A DNA stretch of 64,000 nt from Tenodera sinensis (GCA_030765045.1 CM060964.1:148750705-148814704); one strand, 5' to 3'; shown: positions 49,807 to 61,586, counted from the first letter of the stretch. The notes: a model not told the origin generated them from the letters alone. Made by a program: numbers and translations.

Positions 49807-50417
49807 CGATTACTTCTTCGCAGATGTTGACCATATGGTGGCCCACCTAACATCCATCGTTGTTACCGTTGCCAAGCGTGCCAAACCTCGGTCGTCTGGC
49901 CACTCGAGACGTTTGCCGGTCGCTTGGTGGACCCACAAATGCCGAGCGCCCGTCCGTGCGCGACGGGCGGCATTGCGGGTGTTTCGGCGCCACCCTACAC
50001 TTGAGAATCTGGCGCTAGTAAGCGATCTCGCGCCAGAGCTCGCCGCATCATCCAGGTGAGTAAGAGGACATCCTGGCTCTCTTTTGTGGAGTCATTTAAT
50101 CCATCCACGCCTTCGTCTGTCGTTTGGGATCAGCTTCGCCGTGTAGCCGGCAAAGCTTTGTTGGTTACCGTCCCTGGCCTGCGGATCCAGAGCAGCACTA
50201 TTGTTTCCCTTAGAGCTGTCGCTAACACTCTGGGCAACGCCTTTGCTGATGTGTCAGGCTCTTCGCACTACCATCCGGATTTTCGATCTATTAAAAGTAG
50301 CATCGAATCTCATAAACTTTGCTTTAACTCTACCAACCGGGAGAGTTACAACGCCTTTTTCACCATGCCGGAGTTGGAGTGGGCCTTGGGCTCTTCCAAA
50401 CCCTCCGCTCCTGTGCC
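49807..50417 (+). pseudogene. J0 ORF2, linker and start of RT
   Basis: Corresponds to J1 from YFFADVDHMVAHLTSIVV-like sequence through RTSWLSFVESFNPSTPSSVV and NRESYNAFFTMPELEWALGS to SAPVPDSV. A frameshift lies near 50015-50020 (GGCGCTAGTAAG against GGTCGCTTTTAAG). It is interrupted by the SINE at 50430. Confidence 0.82.
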
Positions 50418-50429
50418 GGATAGCGTCCA
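50418..50429 (+). repeat. Target-site duplication at the 3' end of the SINE
   Basis: GGATAGCGTCCA against GGATAACGTCCA at 50719-50730; one mismatch. Confidence 0.82.
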
Positions 50430-50718
50430 ATTAATTAATTAATTAATTAATTAATTAATTAATTAATTAATTAATTAATTAATTAATTAATTAATTATTT
50501 TCTTGTTTAACGACGCTGTCAATTGCCAGGATCACATCAGCGACGACGGTGTGCCGGAATTTTGTCCCGCAGGAGTTCTTTTACATGCCAGTAAATCTAC
50601 TGACATGGAGCTGTCGTTTTTAAGCACACTTAAAAACCATCGGCCTGGGCCGGGTTTGAACCCGCGACCTTGGGATCCGTAGGCCAGCGTCTAACTAACT
50701 GAGCCACCCAGACCGACA
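50430..50718 (-). mobile_element. tRNA-derived SINE with TTAA repeat tail, minus strand
   Basis: Read from 50718 downward, the head GTCGGTCTGGGTGGCTCAG carries a pol III A box (TGGCTCAGTTAG) and a B box (GGTTCAAACCC). A tRNA-unrelated body of about 150 bases follows (CTCCTGCGGGACAAAATTCC, GCGTCGTTAAACAAG). The 3' tail is about 65 bases of TTAA/AATT units at 50430-50495. Imperfect 12-bp target duplications flank it. From memory, a similar tRNA-unrelated body occurs in insect SINEs; this was not verified. Confidence 0.85.
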
Positions 50719-50730
50719 GGATAACGTCCA
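50719..50730 (+). repeat. Target-site duplication at the 5' end of the SINE
   Basis: GGATAACGTCCA, partner of 50418-50429. Confidence 0.82.
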
Positions 50731-52939
50731 CCTCTTAATGTTGCAGCACCTGTCTTCGGCTGGCAAACTCTTGCTCTTAGATGTGTATAACCATATCTGG
50801 CGCACAGCAACATTTCCATGCGCGAAGCCACCATCGTGCCGAGTTTAAAACCTGGGAAGGATCGCCATCTACCTTCCAGTTATCGTGCGATCTCCCTCAC
50901 TAGTGTGATCTGCAAGGTGAAGGAGTGCATGATCAACGAACGATTAACGTGGTGGCTTGAATCTGAACATTTGCTGTCCGATGTTCAGGGTGGTTTTCGT
51001 CGCTTTCGTTCAACGGTCTACGATTTAGTCTCATTATCCACGCACAGTATGGACGGTTTTCTAAGGAAGAGCCAAACGGTTGCTGTATTTTTTGATCTAG
51101 AGAAGGCGTATGACACCTGCTGGAGGTATGGCATTCTTCGCACCCTCCATAGATGGGGCATTCGTGGCCGACTGCCCCTTTTTATTCGGCAGTTCATTCG
51201 GGATAGAACCTTTCGCGTACGTGTGTGTTCGGTTTTATCTCGTGTTTTTAGTCAAGAGATCGCAGGGCTCAGTGCTCAGCGTCACACTATTTGCTAGTGC
51301 CATCAATCCCATTGTGGAGTGCGTTCCTGCTGGTGTGTCATCTTCCTTGTTTGTGGATGACTTCGCCCATTTACTGTAATTCTCAGCGGGCACATCTCCT
51401 AGAGCGGCGCCTCCAACTCTGTCTTGATCGCCTCTTTATTTGGAGTCTGGAAAGGGGCTTCAAGTTCTCCGCCGAGAAAACCGTCTGTGTGAACTTCTGG
51501 GTCCGGAAGGTGTTTCTCGCGCCTTCCCTTCACCTCGGTCCAGATGTTCTCCCTTTCAGAGACGAGGCGAGATTTTTGGGATTGGTGTTTGACAGGAAGC
51601 TTAGCTGGTCCTCTCATATATCGTATCTGAAGGCCAGGTGTGACCGCCCTCTTAGAGTTTTACGTGTTTTGAGTTGCACAACCTGGGGAGCCGTTCGGAC
51701 TGTTCTTTTAAGTATATATCGTTCTTTGGACCGATATAAACTTGAGTAGGATTGTATTGTTTATTCATGAGCCCGGCCGTGGATTTCAAAACGTCTCGAT
51801 CCCATTCACTACCGTGGTATACGATTGGGTATTGGCGCCTTTCCAACAAGCCCGGTTATCAGCCCATGTGCGGAAGCTGCTGAACCTCCGGTTTCTTATC
51901 GGCGGGATGTTCTTCTTTGTAGTTACACTTGCAGACTTTCTAGTCTACCAGAACACCCGTCTTTTAGTTCGTTTTTAATGTTACTTTGGAGCGCCAATAC
52001 TCGTTGAGCTCCCTGGCCCTATTCCCTCCTGGCGTTCGATTTCGTTCACTGCTTCGGCTGTTGAACGTAGATTTACCGGCGACATATCCCGAGGGAGAAA
52101 CCCGATTTCCCCCGTGGCTTCGTTCGGTGACGCACATTGATCTAGGTTTGCTGTTCATGCCGAAGTCGTCGACACCAGATTCAGTTCTTCGTGCGGCCTT
52201 TTTAGATGTGCAGGCGCAGATAGGACCCGGTAGTTTTATTTACACTAATGGCTCCAAGGACGATCGGGGAATAGGATGTACTTTTATTCATGGCCGCGAG
52301 AGCTTTAGATTTCGTCTTTTACCGCAGTGCTGGATTTTTACGGCAGAAATTTTTGGTATTTACGAAGCTCTTTTACATGTTCATCGGCAGGCCTCACTGC
52401 ATTATTCGTTTTGATTCTTTAAGCGCTCTTGAGAGCCTACGGACTCTCTAGAGTTACCATCCCTTGATGCAGCGTGTCCAGGACCACCTTCATGCCCTCG
52501 CCAGTGCTGGCACTTTCGTCTCCTTTGTGTGGGTACCTGGACACGTAGGCTTGCAGGGAAATGAGGCTGCCGATTCTGCGGCAAATGCAGCAGCTTTAGC
52601 ACCCAGGTTTTTTTTGCTCTTCCGTTCCCTCTGACGATTTTGGCGCCTCTTTACATCAGGCCCTCATCACACGGTGGAGTGGTACCTGGCATGAGGTGCA
52701 GGGGAATAAACTTCGGGAGGTGAAATCCCTCCCTGTTACCTGGAGGACTTCCTCGCGCGCCCCCCGCTGCGAGGAAGTGATTTTAGCCTAAATGCGCATC
52801 GGGCACTGCAGTTTAGCAATGGTCACCTTTTATCTTGCGACGCTACAGCGCTCTGTGCTCATTGTCATGAGCCTCTGACAGTGCGGCATGGTTTAGTTCA
52901 GTGTCAGCATTTAAGTCAGCTCCGTGACTCACTGGTCCT
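50731..52939 (+). pseudogene. J0 ORF2, RT and RNase H part
   Basis: Continues with LLMLQHLSSAGKL-type sequence. RT remains are SYRAISLTSVICKVKECMIN, VFFDLEKAYDTCWR, a shift near 51257-51262, then SSLFVDDFAHLL with another shift. RNase H remnants include IYTNGSKDDRGIG (catalytic D to N), IFTAEIFGIYEA and PGHVGLQGNEAADSAAN. Stops occur near 51750-51770 and 52440-52450. It breaks off at CTCACTGGTCCT, where copy K begins; the remaining C-terminus is outside the window. Confidence 0.85.
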
Positions 52940-53061
52940 CCACTCCGAAGGAGTCTCGCCTTGCCGTGGCGGAGGGGCTCAGTACCCGATCCAGACGGCC
53001 TGCTAAGTGAGTCTTTGTGAGCATTGGTAGGCAAGAGGTGAGGGGAAGCTAAGAACATTCC
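52940..53061 (+). ncRNA. HDV-like ribozyme remnant, copy K
   Basis: P1 reads CCACTCC against GGAGGGG (one C-to-A mismatch). P2 reads GGAGTCT against ACATTCC (53055-53061), also with a mismatch. P3, L3 TTGCCGT and GCTAAG are kept. Probably weakened or inactive after insertion. Confidence 0.65.
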
Positions 53062-53904
53062 AAACGGGTAGATGAGGCTCGGTAGTCTTGGTCGACGACT
53101 CATCTAGGAGAAGAGGACTCCGAAATCAAACTCCCCCAGGGGAACCTACCACGGTAGGTCCGAGTTTGGCGTACCCGGGGCCCCGAGCTGCTCACCATCA
53201 TTTCACCCCTTCATAGTCATTAACTGTGCCACGTGCAGCGTTTTATGTTGCCTTTTATATCACCCTCTTCCTCTTCTAGGTTTATTCTGATTATTAGTTT
53301 GTAAGTTCCTAGATTTATAACTCCTGTCTCACCAGCAGGGATCTTTCCTATCTCCGTGGTCCTGTCCCACGGTTTTCGGCGCGGCCCCCGACTTGTGTGC
53401 TCTTCGGAGGTCTCAGGCGCGAAGGTTAGGCGAACCCTTCACACTGCCCCCGTGTGTAGCCTTAGGTGCGGAGCCCGTCCACACGTCATGTACACCCACG
53501 TAGCTCCTTGAGGGCACGGCCGGTGTTAATCTCGCGACGGCCGCGTGCCGTCGGGTTAGCATCACCGGCCGGACGTGTTACCGCTGACGGAACCCCGGTG
53601 TAATCAACTCGAAGTCCCCTGAATCCACGCTGCCTCAGTTGAGGCAGCCTGGGCTAAAGCGGGGAGCCACAGGCGGTTATTGCTGTGATGCGGGCATAAA
53701 ACCGGGGTGTCACGTGGTGAACGGTTTACCCATGCGGACAAGCAGTGGAGATCGGAGGGTAGCCCGTCTGAAGTACGCTTTGAGATCAGTCATGGAGGGT
53801 TCCCCATGACGGCACAGACCGTGGAGATTTTGGTGTCTTTCTTTTCTTTGACCCCCGGATGGCAGGCTGACGCCGACGGTTCCGGATGCGGGTCCGATTT
53901 CAAC
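53062..53904 (+). promoter_or_regulatory. 5' leader of copy K
   Basis: Homologous to the B, C and D leaders with the internal CCCCCAGGGG module near 53131 and the nested GC hairpin near 53518-53571. The upstream ATG near 53885 is out of frame; ORF1 starts at 53905. Confidence 0.65.
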
Positions 53905-55074
53905 ATGCATCCGCGCAAACCCTCCCATTTCAACAGTTTTCTAGTCATGGCCTTGGCCAGTGAAAGGAAAACGATGAAGGATCTGAGCCCCTTTTACATC
54001 AAGAAAGAACTCGACAGGATCTGTGGCCTGGTTAAAAACGCCACCCGAGTACGAGACGGTACGCTTTTGGTAGAAGTGACCACCGCAGACCAGTGCCATA
54101 AATTGTTGAAAGCCACTTTGTTGGGCTCCTACCCCATCCGGGTAGCCCCACATAGATCTCTAAACTCATGCAGAGGAGTTGCCACGACATCCAGTCTGGA
54201 CGGTCTGTCAAACGAGGAGATCGTTACTTACCTCTCCGACCAGCGTGTGTGTCAAGCGTACCGTCTGACAACAAAGCAGGATGGTAAAGTGATTGATTTA
54301 CGTACGGTTTTCCTCACTTTTAAGGGCACACAGTTGCCCGAATACATCTTCTGCGGGTACGAGCGTGCCGCCGTACGTCAATATGTCCCGAACCCTATAC
54401 GCTGTTTTCAGTGTCAGAAGTTCGGACATACTAAGACCGCGTGCAACCATCCTGCCGTTTGTGAGCGTTGTGGCCCATCACCCCATGAGGGCACGGCTTG
54501 TACCCGTGACCCTCATTGTGTTAACTGTGGAGCCGGTCATCCATCTAGCTCGCGTCAGTGTGCGAAGTTTCTGGATGAAAAATGTATACAGGAGCTACGC
54601 GTGAAAGAACATCTTACATTTCCAGAGGCGGGTCGTCGCTTTGAGCAGCTGCAACCTGCGACCACCACAGGTTATGCCTTGACTGCCCGACGCGCTCCTT
54701 TCAACACCGTAGCGATACAGCATGTCCCTGTATCAGATGCTTCCACACAGACAGACCTACCAGCGAGTATCGTTCCACTGTCTCGTGCCACACCTGCACA
54801 AGCTACAACATCTACAGCCGTGCAGACACCAGCTCACAAGGCGCCCACAAGTCGTAGCCAGCCTGTTGATAGCCATTCCTCTAGGCCTGCTTTTCACGCC
54901 AGCAGCCACACGTCATCAATGAAGTCCCGCTCCCGCTCCCGCTCCGCGAGCCCAAGGGGATCTTCAGACTCCCGTACATCCGAGGAGTCACTAGGGGATG
55001 ACGAAATTAACCTACCCCGTCCAAAGTCGGTTAAGGTAAAGATGAAAAAGAAAAAGTTGAAGACGAATCACTAA
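53905..55074 (+). CDS. Copy K ORF1, gag-like zinc-knuckle protein (389 aa)
   Basis: Open from MHPRKPSHFNSFLVMALA. Conserved block LSPFYIKKELDRICGLVKNA, TLLGSYPIRV and LNSCRGVATTSSLD. Knuckles: RCFQCQKFGHTKTAC, CERCGPSPHEGTAC and CVNCGAGHPSSSRQC. RS segment KSRSRSRSASPRGSSDSRTS and tail KVKMKKKKLKTNH, close to D. Upstream frame extends to 53707 without a conserved start, so 53905 was chosen. ORF2 follows after 13 nt but is broken. Confidence 0.88.
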   Translation: MHPRKPSHFNSFLVMALASERKTMKDLSPFYIKKELDRICGLVKNATRVRDGTLLVEVTTADQCHKLLKATLLGSYPIRVAPHRSLNSCRGVATTSSLDGLSNEEIVTYLSDQRVCQAYRLTTKQDGKVIDLRTVFLTFKGTQLPEYIFCGYERAAVRQYVPNPIRCFQCQKFGHTKTACNHPAVCERCGPSPHEGTACTRDPHCVNCGAGHPSSSRQCAKFLDEKCIQELRVKEHLTFPEAGRRFEQLQPATTTGYALTARRAPFNTVAIQHVPVSDASTQTDLPASIVPLSRATPAQATTSTAVQTPAHKAPTSRSQPVDSHSSRPAFHASSHTSSMKSRSRSRSASPRGSSDSRTSEESLGDDEINLPRPKSVKVKMKKKKLKTNH

Positions 55075-55087
55075 TTCTTCTTTACCA

Positions 55088-55600
55088 TGGAAATAATCCA
55101 GTGGAATGTTAATGCGTTCCGGGCACGTGTTCCGGACATACAGCATCTCGTTGCGCAACGCTCTCCATCAATCGTCTGCCTACAAGAAACACATTTGCAC
55201 CCTAATCACACATTACATCTTCGTGGTTTTTCGGGATTTAGGCATGACTGCAGCTGATCGACGAGCAAGCAGTGGTGTTGCTACTCTAGTGGCGCATACC
55301 ATCTCTGCCACAAGCATCCCGCTAAACACGCCGCTGCAAGCTGTAGCTGTGCGTGTCCAGTTGCAGGGCCTGAGTCTGTCAATTTGCAATGTCTATCTGC
55401 CACCGGTCAGTGTCGTACACGAGAACGACCTTCGAGCTCTTTTGTCTCAAATTCCGCCACCCTTTATCTTCCTTGGTGATCTGAATGCCAAACACTCTTC
55501 ATGGGGCTCCGACACTGACGATGCCCGCGGGTGCCTTGTGGGAGACGTTTGCGATATGTCCGGCCTCCTTTTGTTGAACACTGGTGCCCCTACCTTTTGA
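55088..55600 (+). pseudogene. Copy K ORF2, endonuclease part before the L insertion
   Basis: MEIIQWNVNAFRARVPDIQH and CLQETHLHPN are D-like. A 2-nt deletion at about 55248 (CATGACTGCAGC against CATGACTCTGCAGC) shifts the frame. The following sequence (SLSICNVYLPPVSVVHENDL, LGDLNAKHSSWGSD) is of the B/C/F type. Copy L interrupts after CTACCTTTTGA. Confidence 0.85.
55590..55600 (+). repeat. Target-site duplication at the 3' end of copy L
   Basis: CTACCTTTTGA, repeated at 61709-61719. Confidence 0.9.
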
Positions 55601-55888
55601 GTGAGTGAGTGAGTGGTGTTTAAGGGCCCGTCGACAGCTAGGTCATTTGGGCCCCAAGTCAATTTTAAAGGATAAAACACTCGCTAACTTCTGGTTAAGA
55701 ACTAAGCTAAAATACAAAACTAAAAAATGCTAAAACGGTTAAAATACTAAAAAGGTTAATGGTAAAACCGTTAAAACACCAAAAAGATTAAAACGCTAAA
55801 AAGGTTTAAAATACTAAACAGTAAAACAAAACAAACCTAATTGCAGATTTTTAAATCTTACTCAAAAGTCTAATACTAAAAGCACAAG
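55601..55888 (-). other. Copy L 3' UTR, hairpin and tail
   Basis: On the plus strand a GTGAGTGAGT run, then GGGCCC (55624-55629) and GGGCCC (55649-55654) around GTCGACAGCTAGGTCATTT. An A-rich region with TAAAA units runs to the ORF2 stop. Confidence 0.8.
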
Positions 55889-58800
55889 TTATACTTGTTT
55901 GGCGAATCCAATTTCAGCAACGAACCGCAGCACCGTATCTACGGAGACTGGGTCGTCGCCTAGTATGGACCGCAGACTAAAACCCAGGCCAAGCGACTGG
56001 CGCACCGGGGCGTATCTCGGACAATCAATTAAAACGTGCGACACGGAGAGCTGGACGTCGCACGTGTGACAGACAGGGGCCGGGTCACCACACAGATGGT
56101 GGCCATGTGTGGCGCGTGTGTGACCTATGCGTAACCGCGTTAAAATGACCTCTGCCCGACGTGAATCCCTGCAAGAAGTTCGCCAGGGTTTTACTGAGTC
56201 CTTAATTGTCCGTAGTTGGGTGCCAGTCAGCTCTTCCCAAGATTTCTGCCAATAGGAATAAAGATGGCAGCGGAAGTATCGCTGCACATCTCTAAAAGGA
56301 AGAGCATGTGTGGAAAACACCGGCAAACGACATGCAGCCTTAGCAGCCACATCTGCCTCCTCGTTGCCGGGAATACCCACATGGCCTGGGATCCATGTAA
56401 AAATAAACTGGTATCCGCGAGTGACTAACTGTGAAACGAGTGTCTGGATTTTAATTATCAATGCTGATGTGCCGAGAAACTGTTGCAACGCCTGAACAGC
56501 GCTCATAGAGTCGCAGCATATAATGAAGCTGTCAGGAACCGAACTAGAAACAAAGAGTAAGAAATAAAAAATGGCAAACAGCTCGGCAGTAAAAACGGAA
56601 GTGCTGTCTGGAAGTCTGTACGTATGAGCCTCACCGTTGTACATGAAACTACATCCTGTACCACCCCCCACCTGGGACCCGTCGGTAAAAACCGGGGTGA
56701 AAGTCCGGTAACGTCCCAGGAGCTCGGTGAATAGTTGGCGAAACACCGAGTTAGGGGTAGCCACCTTCGCATATCCCGAAAGCTCCAGGTCAAACCGCGC
56801 GCGCTGGAGTTGCCAAGGAGGGTAGCGGCCTATAGACGATCGCGCTACATGGGGCATGCGAAGATCATGTGCAGTGAGCAGTTCACGGAATCGTATTCCA
56901 CTTGGACGTGAGATAGTGGTATTACGTATATAACGGTGGGCGAGGTCGGGACGTAAGACGCATTGGAACGAGGGATGACCGGGGTGAGCGGCCAACCGTG
57001 CCACGTAGGAACTGAGTAAAAACGAGCGTCGGACAGACAGTGGAGGTTCGCTAGAATCAGCATACAGACACGCAATTCGACTAGTTCGGAAAGCCCCAGT
57101 GGCCAGACGGATACCAGTGTGATGGACAGTGTCTAAAAGGCGGAGTTTAGAGGCGGACGCCGCGCCATATATAAAACAACCGTAGTCTAGTTTGGACCGG
57201 ACCAATGGGCGGTACAACCTCAACATTACCGTGCGATCGCCGCCCCATGATGCCCCAGATTAAACCCGGAGTATCCGAAGCGAACGATCGCAGGAAACAC
57301 GAAGTTGTCGAATATGGTGCTCCCATGTAAGTTTGTTGTCGAGGTGTAGGCCCAAGAACTTCAGGTGCGGAACAAACGGTAGACGTGTGCCACGCAAATA
57401 AAGATCAGGCGGAGGGTGTACGCCACGAAGCCGATGGAAGTGGACACACTGTGTTTTGGTAGCGGAAAACTTGAACCCCGTACGAAACGCCCACACGGCA
57501 ATGGATGTTATGATCAGCTGCAGTTGACGTTCAATATGCTCAAGATTATACGAGCGATAATATACAGCAAAATCGTCAACATACAGGGACATCGGGATTC
57601 CACTACGAACAGCACTAGTGATGCTGTTAATCGCAACGGCGAAAAGCGTGACACTCAGGATCGATCCCTGGGGCACACCATTCTCCTGGATCTTCTCCTC
57701 GGAAAGCGTGTTGCCAATGCGGACACGAAAACGGCGAATTAATAAAAAGTTAAAAAGAAACACGGCTAAGTGACCGCGCAAACCATAACCTTGCAGAGTA
57801 CGAAGGATGCCATAACGCCATGTAGTGTCGTAAGCCTTCTCCAGATCAAAGAAAACACCCACGACATGTTGCTTCATCATAAAGGCATTTTGGATGTAAC
57901 TTTCCAGGCGTGTGAGGTTGTCTACACTGGAGCGATTGCGGCGAAAGCCGCACTGAGCATTGTTCAGCAGGTTATTCTTCTCTAGCCACCACACTAAACG
58001 AGTGTTAATCATACGTTCTAAGGTCTTACAGACAACACTCGTTAAGCAAATAGGGCGGTAGCTAGAGGGAAGTGTCCGGTCTTTTCCGGGCCGAGGGATG
58101 GGGATGACAACACCCTCGCGCCAGGAAGACGGGAAAACCTGCTCATTCCAGATGCGGTTATAAACGCTCAGAAGGAAGGACAAAGCCGCAGATGGAAGAT
58201 GAAGCAACATTTGTCGGTGGATATCATCAGGACCAGGAGAGGAGTCGTGGGCGAGAGATAAAGAATGCTCCAGCTCTGCAACGGTAAAAGGTACGTTATA
58301 CGCTTCACTGCTGTCACTGTTAAAATCTAGGACTATCCGCTCCGCAGATTCCTTAATGGGTATAAATCCTCTGTCGTAGCTAATCGTCTGGCTGGTAGCA
58401 GCAAAACAATCGGCAAGGGCATCAGCCATACCCTTCTCGCTGGTGTAATGCGAGCCGTTGACGGCAAGACCGGGGATGACCGTCCGGCGACACTTGCCGT
58501 ACATACGCCGAACAGCAACCCAAACCTGTTGAGCTGAAGTACGACGGGAAAGGGAAGAGGTGTAGGTTTCCCAAGATCGACGTTTTGCGCTGCGCAGTAC
58601 ATATCGTGCTCTAGCGCGTGAGCGTTTAAAAGCGATAAAATGTTCTTCTGTTGGGTGTACAGTAAACACACGCAGAGCACGTTTGCGAGCTTTAATAGCC
58701 ACACGGCATTCCTCGGACCACCAGGGCACAGGAACGTGTCGTGGGGTGGATGAACCTCGAGGAATGCTGGAATCCGCTGCAAGCAAGATAGTGCAGGTAA

Positions 58801-59575
58801 AATATTCCACCATTTCATCGATGGTGTCAAAACCGTTGTCATAAAGGTGAATGAGGGAACGAAATTTCCCCCAATCAGCCTTAGAAATAATCCAGTGAGG
58901 ATGTCGCGTTGCCGCAGGATGGTGGCACGACAGGTGAATGTTAATTGGGTAGTGATCACTGCCAAATAAGCCGGAAAGGACCGACCAATCAAGTAAAGGT
59001 ACCAACGAAGGACTACAAAAGGAAACGTCTAGTGCGGAGTGTGTACCATAGGCAGATGATAGAAATGTAGGGGCACCAGTATTTAACAAAAGTAAACCGG
59101 ACATATCGCAAACGTCTGCTACGAGGCACCCGCGGGCATCGTCAGTGTCGGAGCCCCAAAGGGTATTTTTGGCATTAAGATCGCCTAGAAAGAGGAATGG
59201 TGGCGGTATCTGGGCCAAAAGAGCTCGAAGATCAGTTTGTTGTACGACACTGACAGGTGGCAGATAGACATTGCAAATAGACAGGCTCAGGCCCTGCAGC
59301 TGTACACGCACCGCTACAGCTTGCAACGGTGTGTTAAGCGGGATGCTGGTGGCAGAGATGTTATGTGTCACCAGAGTAGCAACACCACCGCTTGCGCGTC
59401 CGCCAGCTGCAGAGTCATGTCTAAATGCCGCAAAACCACGGAGGTGTAGTGTGTGATGAGGATTCAAATGGGTTTCCTGTAGACAGACGATTGATGGAGA
59501 ATGTTGAAAAACTAAATGCTGTATGTCCGGAGTACGTGCACGGAACCTTTTAACATTCCACTGGATTATTTCCAT
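55889..59575 (-). pseudogene. Copy L ORF2 with one in-frame nonsense codon
   Basis: 3687 nt, the same length as intact ORF2, starting MEIIQWNVKRFRARTPDIQH. Endonuclease: CLQETHLNPH, LGDLNAKNTLWGSD and GSDHYPI. RT: PGPDDIHRQML, FFDLEKAYDTTWR, NGVPQGSILSVTLF and SLYVDDFAVYY. RNase H: VFTDGSQ, FTAELFAIFYF, CCDSMSAVQAL and PGHVGIPGNEEADVAAK. Knuckle: CHTCDVQLSVSHVLIDC. A T-to-A change turns the Leu codon TTA into TAA at 57258-57260 (residue 772), between RT and RNase H. No frameshift is visible. The RNase H half is therefore not translated from the main frame. Confidence 0.92.
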
Positions 59576-59587
59576 ATTAAAAAGAGA

Positions 59588-60748
59588 TTAGTGGCCTGTC
59601 TTTATCTTTTTCTTTTTCTTCATTTTTACTCTGGCGCACTTAGGACCATATACTCGACGTTCGTCGTTCTCAGGCGACTCCCCTGATGTGCGGGAGTCTG
59701 AAGTTCCCCTTTGGCTCACGGAGCGAGAGCGGGACTTCATTGAAGAGGTGAGACTACTAGCTCGAACAGTGTGCCTGGAACGAGGGCGGTCATCAGGAGC
59801 TGTGGCACTCGTGGACGGTTTGGGATCTGTGGTCTGCACTGCGATTGAAGTCACTGTAGGTGTAGTAGGACGTTGCGCAGGGGGATTCGTCGACCAGTCG
59901 GTTTGCGTGGACGCATCCGAAGCGGGTACGTGTTGCAAACCGACAGTGGCTACAGGAGGCCGGCGTGCAGCCGCTGCATAGCCTATGGTGTTTGCAGGCT
60001 TCAGCTGCTCAAAGCGCCGCCGCGCTTCTAGAAAAGTTAGGCGTTCCTTAACGCGTAGCTCCTGTATGCTCTTTTCATCGCAAAACTGCGGACACTGACG
60101 AGAGCTTGATGGATGTTTCCCTCCACAGTTCACGCAGCAGGGGTCCCGAGTACAGGCGGTGTCCTCATGTGCTGCCAAACCGCAACGCTCACATATCGCA
60201 GGATGCGTGCACGAACCCCTAGTATGCCCGAACCTCTGGCACTGAAAACAGCGCATGGGATTCGGGACATACGGGCGTACTGCAGCGCGCTCATACCCAC
60301 AGAAGATGTATTCGGGTAAAGTAGTTCCCTTGAAGGTTAGGAACACCGTTTTTAAGGGAATCTCCTTTCCATCCTGCTTTCGGGATAGGCGGTACGCTTG
60401 AATGACCCTTTGGTCTGAGAGGCAGGTGACAATGTCCTCCGTTGACAGATCATCCAGGCTGGAGGTGGTAACAACTCCCCTACACGAGTTCAATGATTTG
60501 TGTGGGGCTACCCGGACCGGGTAGGAGCCCAACAAACTCGCTTTTAACAACTTTTGGGACTGTTCAGCATTGCACGTCTCAAGCAAAAGCGTACCGTCTC
60601 TCAGTCGCGTTGCGTTTTTTACTGAGCCACAGATCCTATCCACTTCACGCTTAATATAGAACGGGCTTAGGTTCTTCATCGTTTTTCCTTCACATGCCAA
60701 GGTCATCACCAGAAAAACATCAGTAAAGGGGGTTTTGCGCGGATGCAT
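59588..60748 (-). CDS. Copy L ORF1, gag-like zinc-knuckle protein (386 aa)
   Basis: Open from MHPRKTPFTDVFLVMTLA. Conserved block LSPFYIKREVDRICGSVKNA, SLLGSYPVRV and LNSCRGVV. Knuckles: RCFQCQRFGHTRGSC, CERCGLAAHEDTAC and CVNCGGKHPSSSRQC. RS-rich segment KSRSRSVSQRGTSDSRTSGE and tail KMKKKKKIKTGH. No upstream ATG is in frame, which supports the M-H-P start. ORF2 starts 12 nt after its stop. Confidence 0.92.
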   Translation of the reverse strand: MHPRKTPFTDVFLVMTLACEGKTMKNLSPFYIKREVDRICGSVKNATRLRDGTLLLETCNAEQSQKLLKASLLGSYPVRVAPHKSLNSCRGVVTTSSLDDLSTEDIVTCLSDQRVIQAYRLSRKQDGKEIPLKTVFLTFKGTTLPEYIFCGYERAAVRPYVPNPMRCFQCQRFGHTRGSCTHPAICERCGLAAHEDTACTRDPCCVNCGGKHPSSSRQCPQFCDEKSIQELRVKERLTFLEARRRFEQLKPANTIGYAAAARRPPVATVGLQHVPASDASTQTDWSTNPPAQRPTTPTVTSIAVQTTDPKPSTSATAPDDRPRSRHTVRASSLTSSMKSRSRSVSQRGTSDSRTSGESPENDERRVYGPKCARVKMKKKKKIKTGH

Positions 60749-61586
60749 GATTGATTAGGACCCCCTTCCGGAACCGTCGGCGTCAGCCTGCCATCCGGGG
60801 GTCAAGGGATAAAAGACACCAAAAATCTCGGTCTGTGCCGCCATGGAGACCCCTCCATGACTGACCTCAAGGCGTACTTCAGAGGAGCTACCCTCCGATC
60901 TCCACTGCTTGTCCGCATGGGTAAACCGTTCACCACGTGACACCCCGGTTTTATGCCCCCACCACAGGAATAACCGCCTGTGGCTCCCCGCTTTAGCACA
61001 CGCTGCCTCAACGGAGTCAGCGTGGATTCAGGGGACTTCGAGTTGATTACACCGGGGTTCCGTCAGCGGTAACACGTCCGGCCGGTGATACTAACCCGAC
61101 GGCACGCGGCCGTCGGGAGATTAACACCGGCCGTGCCCTCAAGGAGCTCCGTGGGTGTACATGACGTGTGGACGGGCTCCGCACCTAAGGCTACACATGG
61201 GGGCAGTGTGAAGGGTCCGCACAACCTTCGCGCCTGAGACCTCCGAAGAGCACACAAGTCGGGGGCCGCGCAGAAAACCGTGGGACAGGACCACGGAGAT
61301 AGGAAAGATCCCTGCTGGTGAGACAGGAGTTATAAATCTAGGAACTTACAAACTAATAAACAGAATAAGCCTAGAAGAGGAAGAGGGTGATATAAAAGGC
61401 AACATAAAAGCTGCACGTGGCACAGTTAATGACTATGAAGGGGTGGAATGATGGTGAGCAGCTCGGGGCCCCGGGTACGCCAAACCCGAACCTACCGTGG
61501 TAGGTTCCCCTGGGGGAGTTTGATTTCGGAGTCCTCTTCTCCTAGATGAGTCGTCGACCAAGACTAACGAGCCTCATCTACCCGTT
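60749..61586 (-). promoter_or_regulatory. 5' leader of copy L
   Basis: Homologous to the B, C and D leaders in reverse orientation. The internal CCCCCAGGGG module lies near 61507-61517 and the nested GC hairpin near 61079-61132. Confidence 0.65.

Larger units (their letters stand above)
37617..52939 (+). mobile_element. Old family 2 LINE copy J0, host of many insertions
   Basis: J0 begins near 37617 with the same CCAGGGGGACCTACTACGG start as J1. It can be traced through ORF1 and ORF2 until copy K interrupts it at 52940; its 3' end is outside the window. Inserts inside it: unknown 0.6 kb (38461-39062), R1-like LINE (39338-41683), J1 (41873-47593), piggyBac derivative (48830-49802), SINE (50430-50718) and K. 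J0 has many stops and frameshifts and is the oldest readable layer of this half. Confidence 0.85.

Noticed and set aside
50430..50500. CRISPR-like or satellite array from the TTAA repeat
   Set aside because: It is a simple repeat with no spacers and forms the SINE tail.
50640..50718. Functional tRNA gene on the minus strand
   Set aside because: A and B boxes are present, but the segment continues into a SINE body with tail and target duplications.
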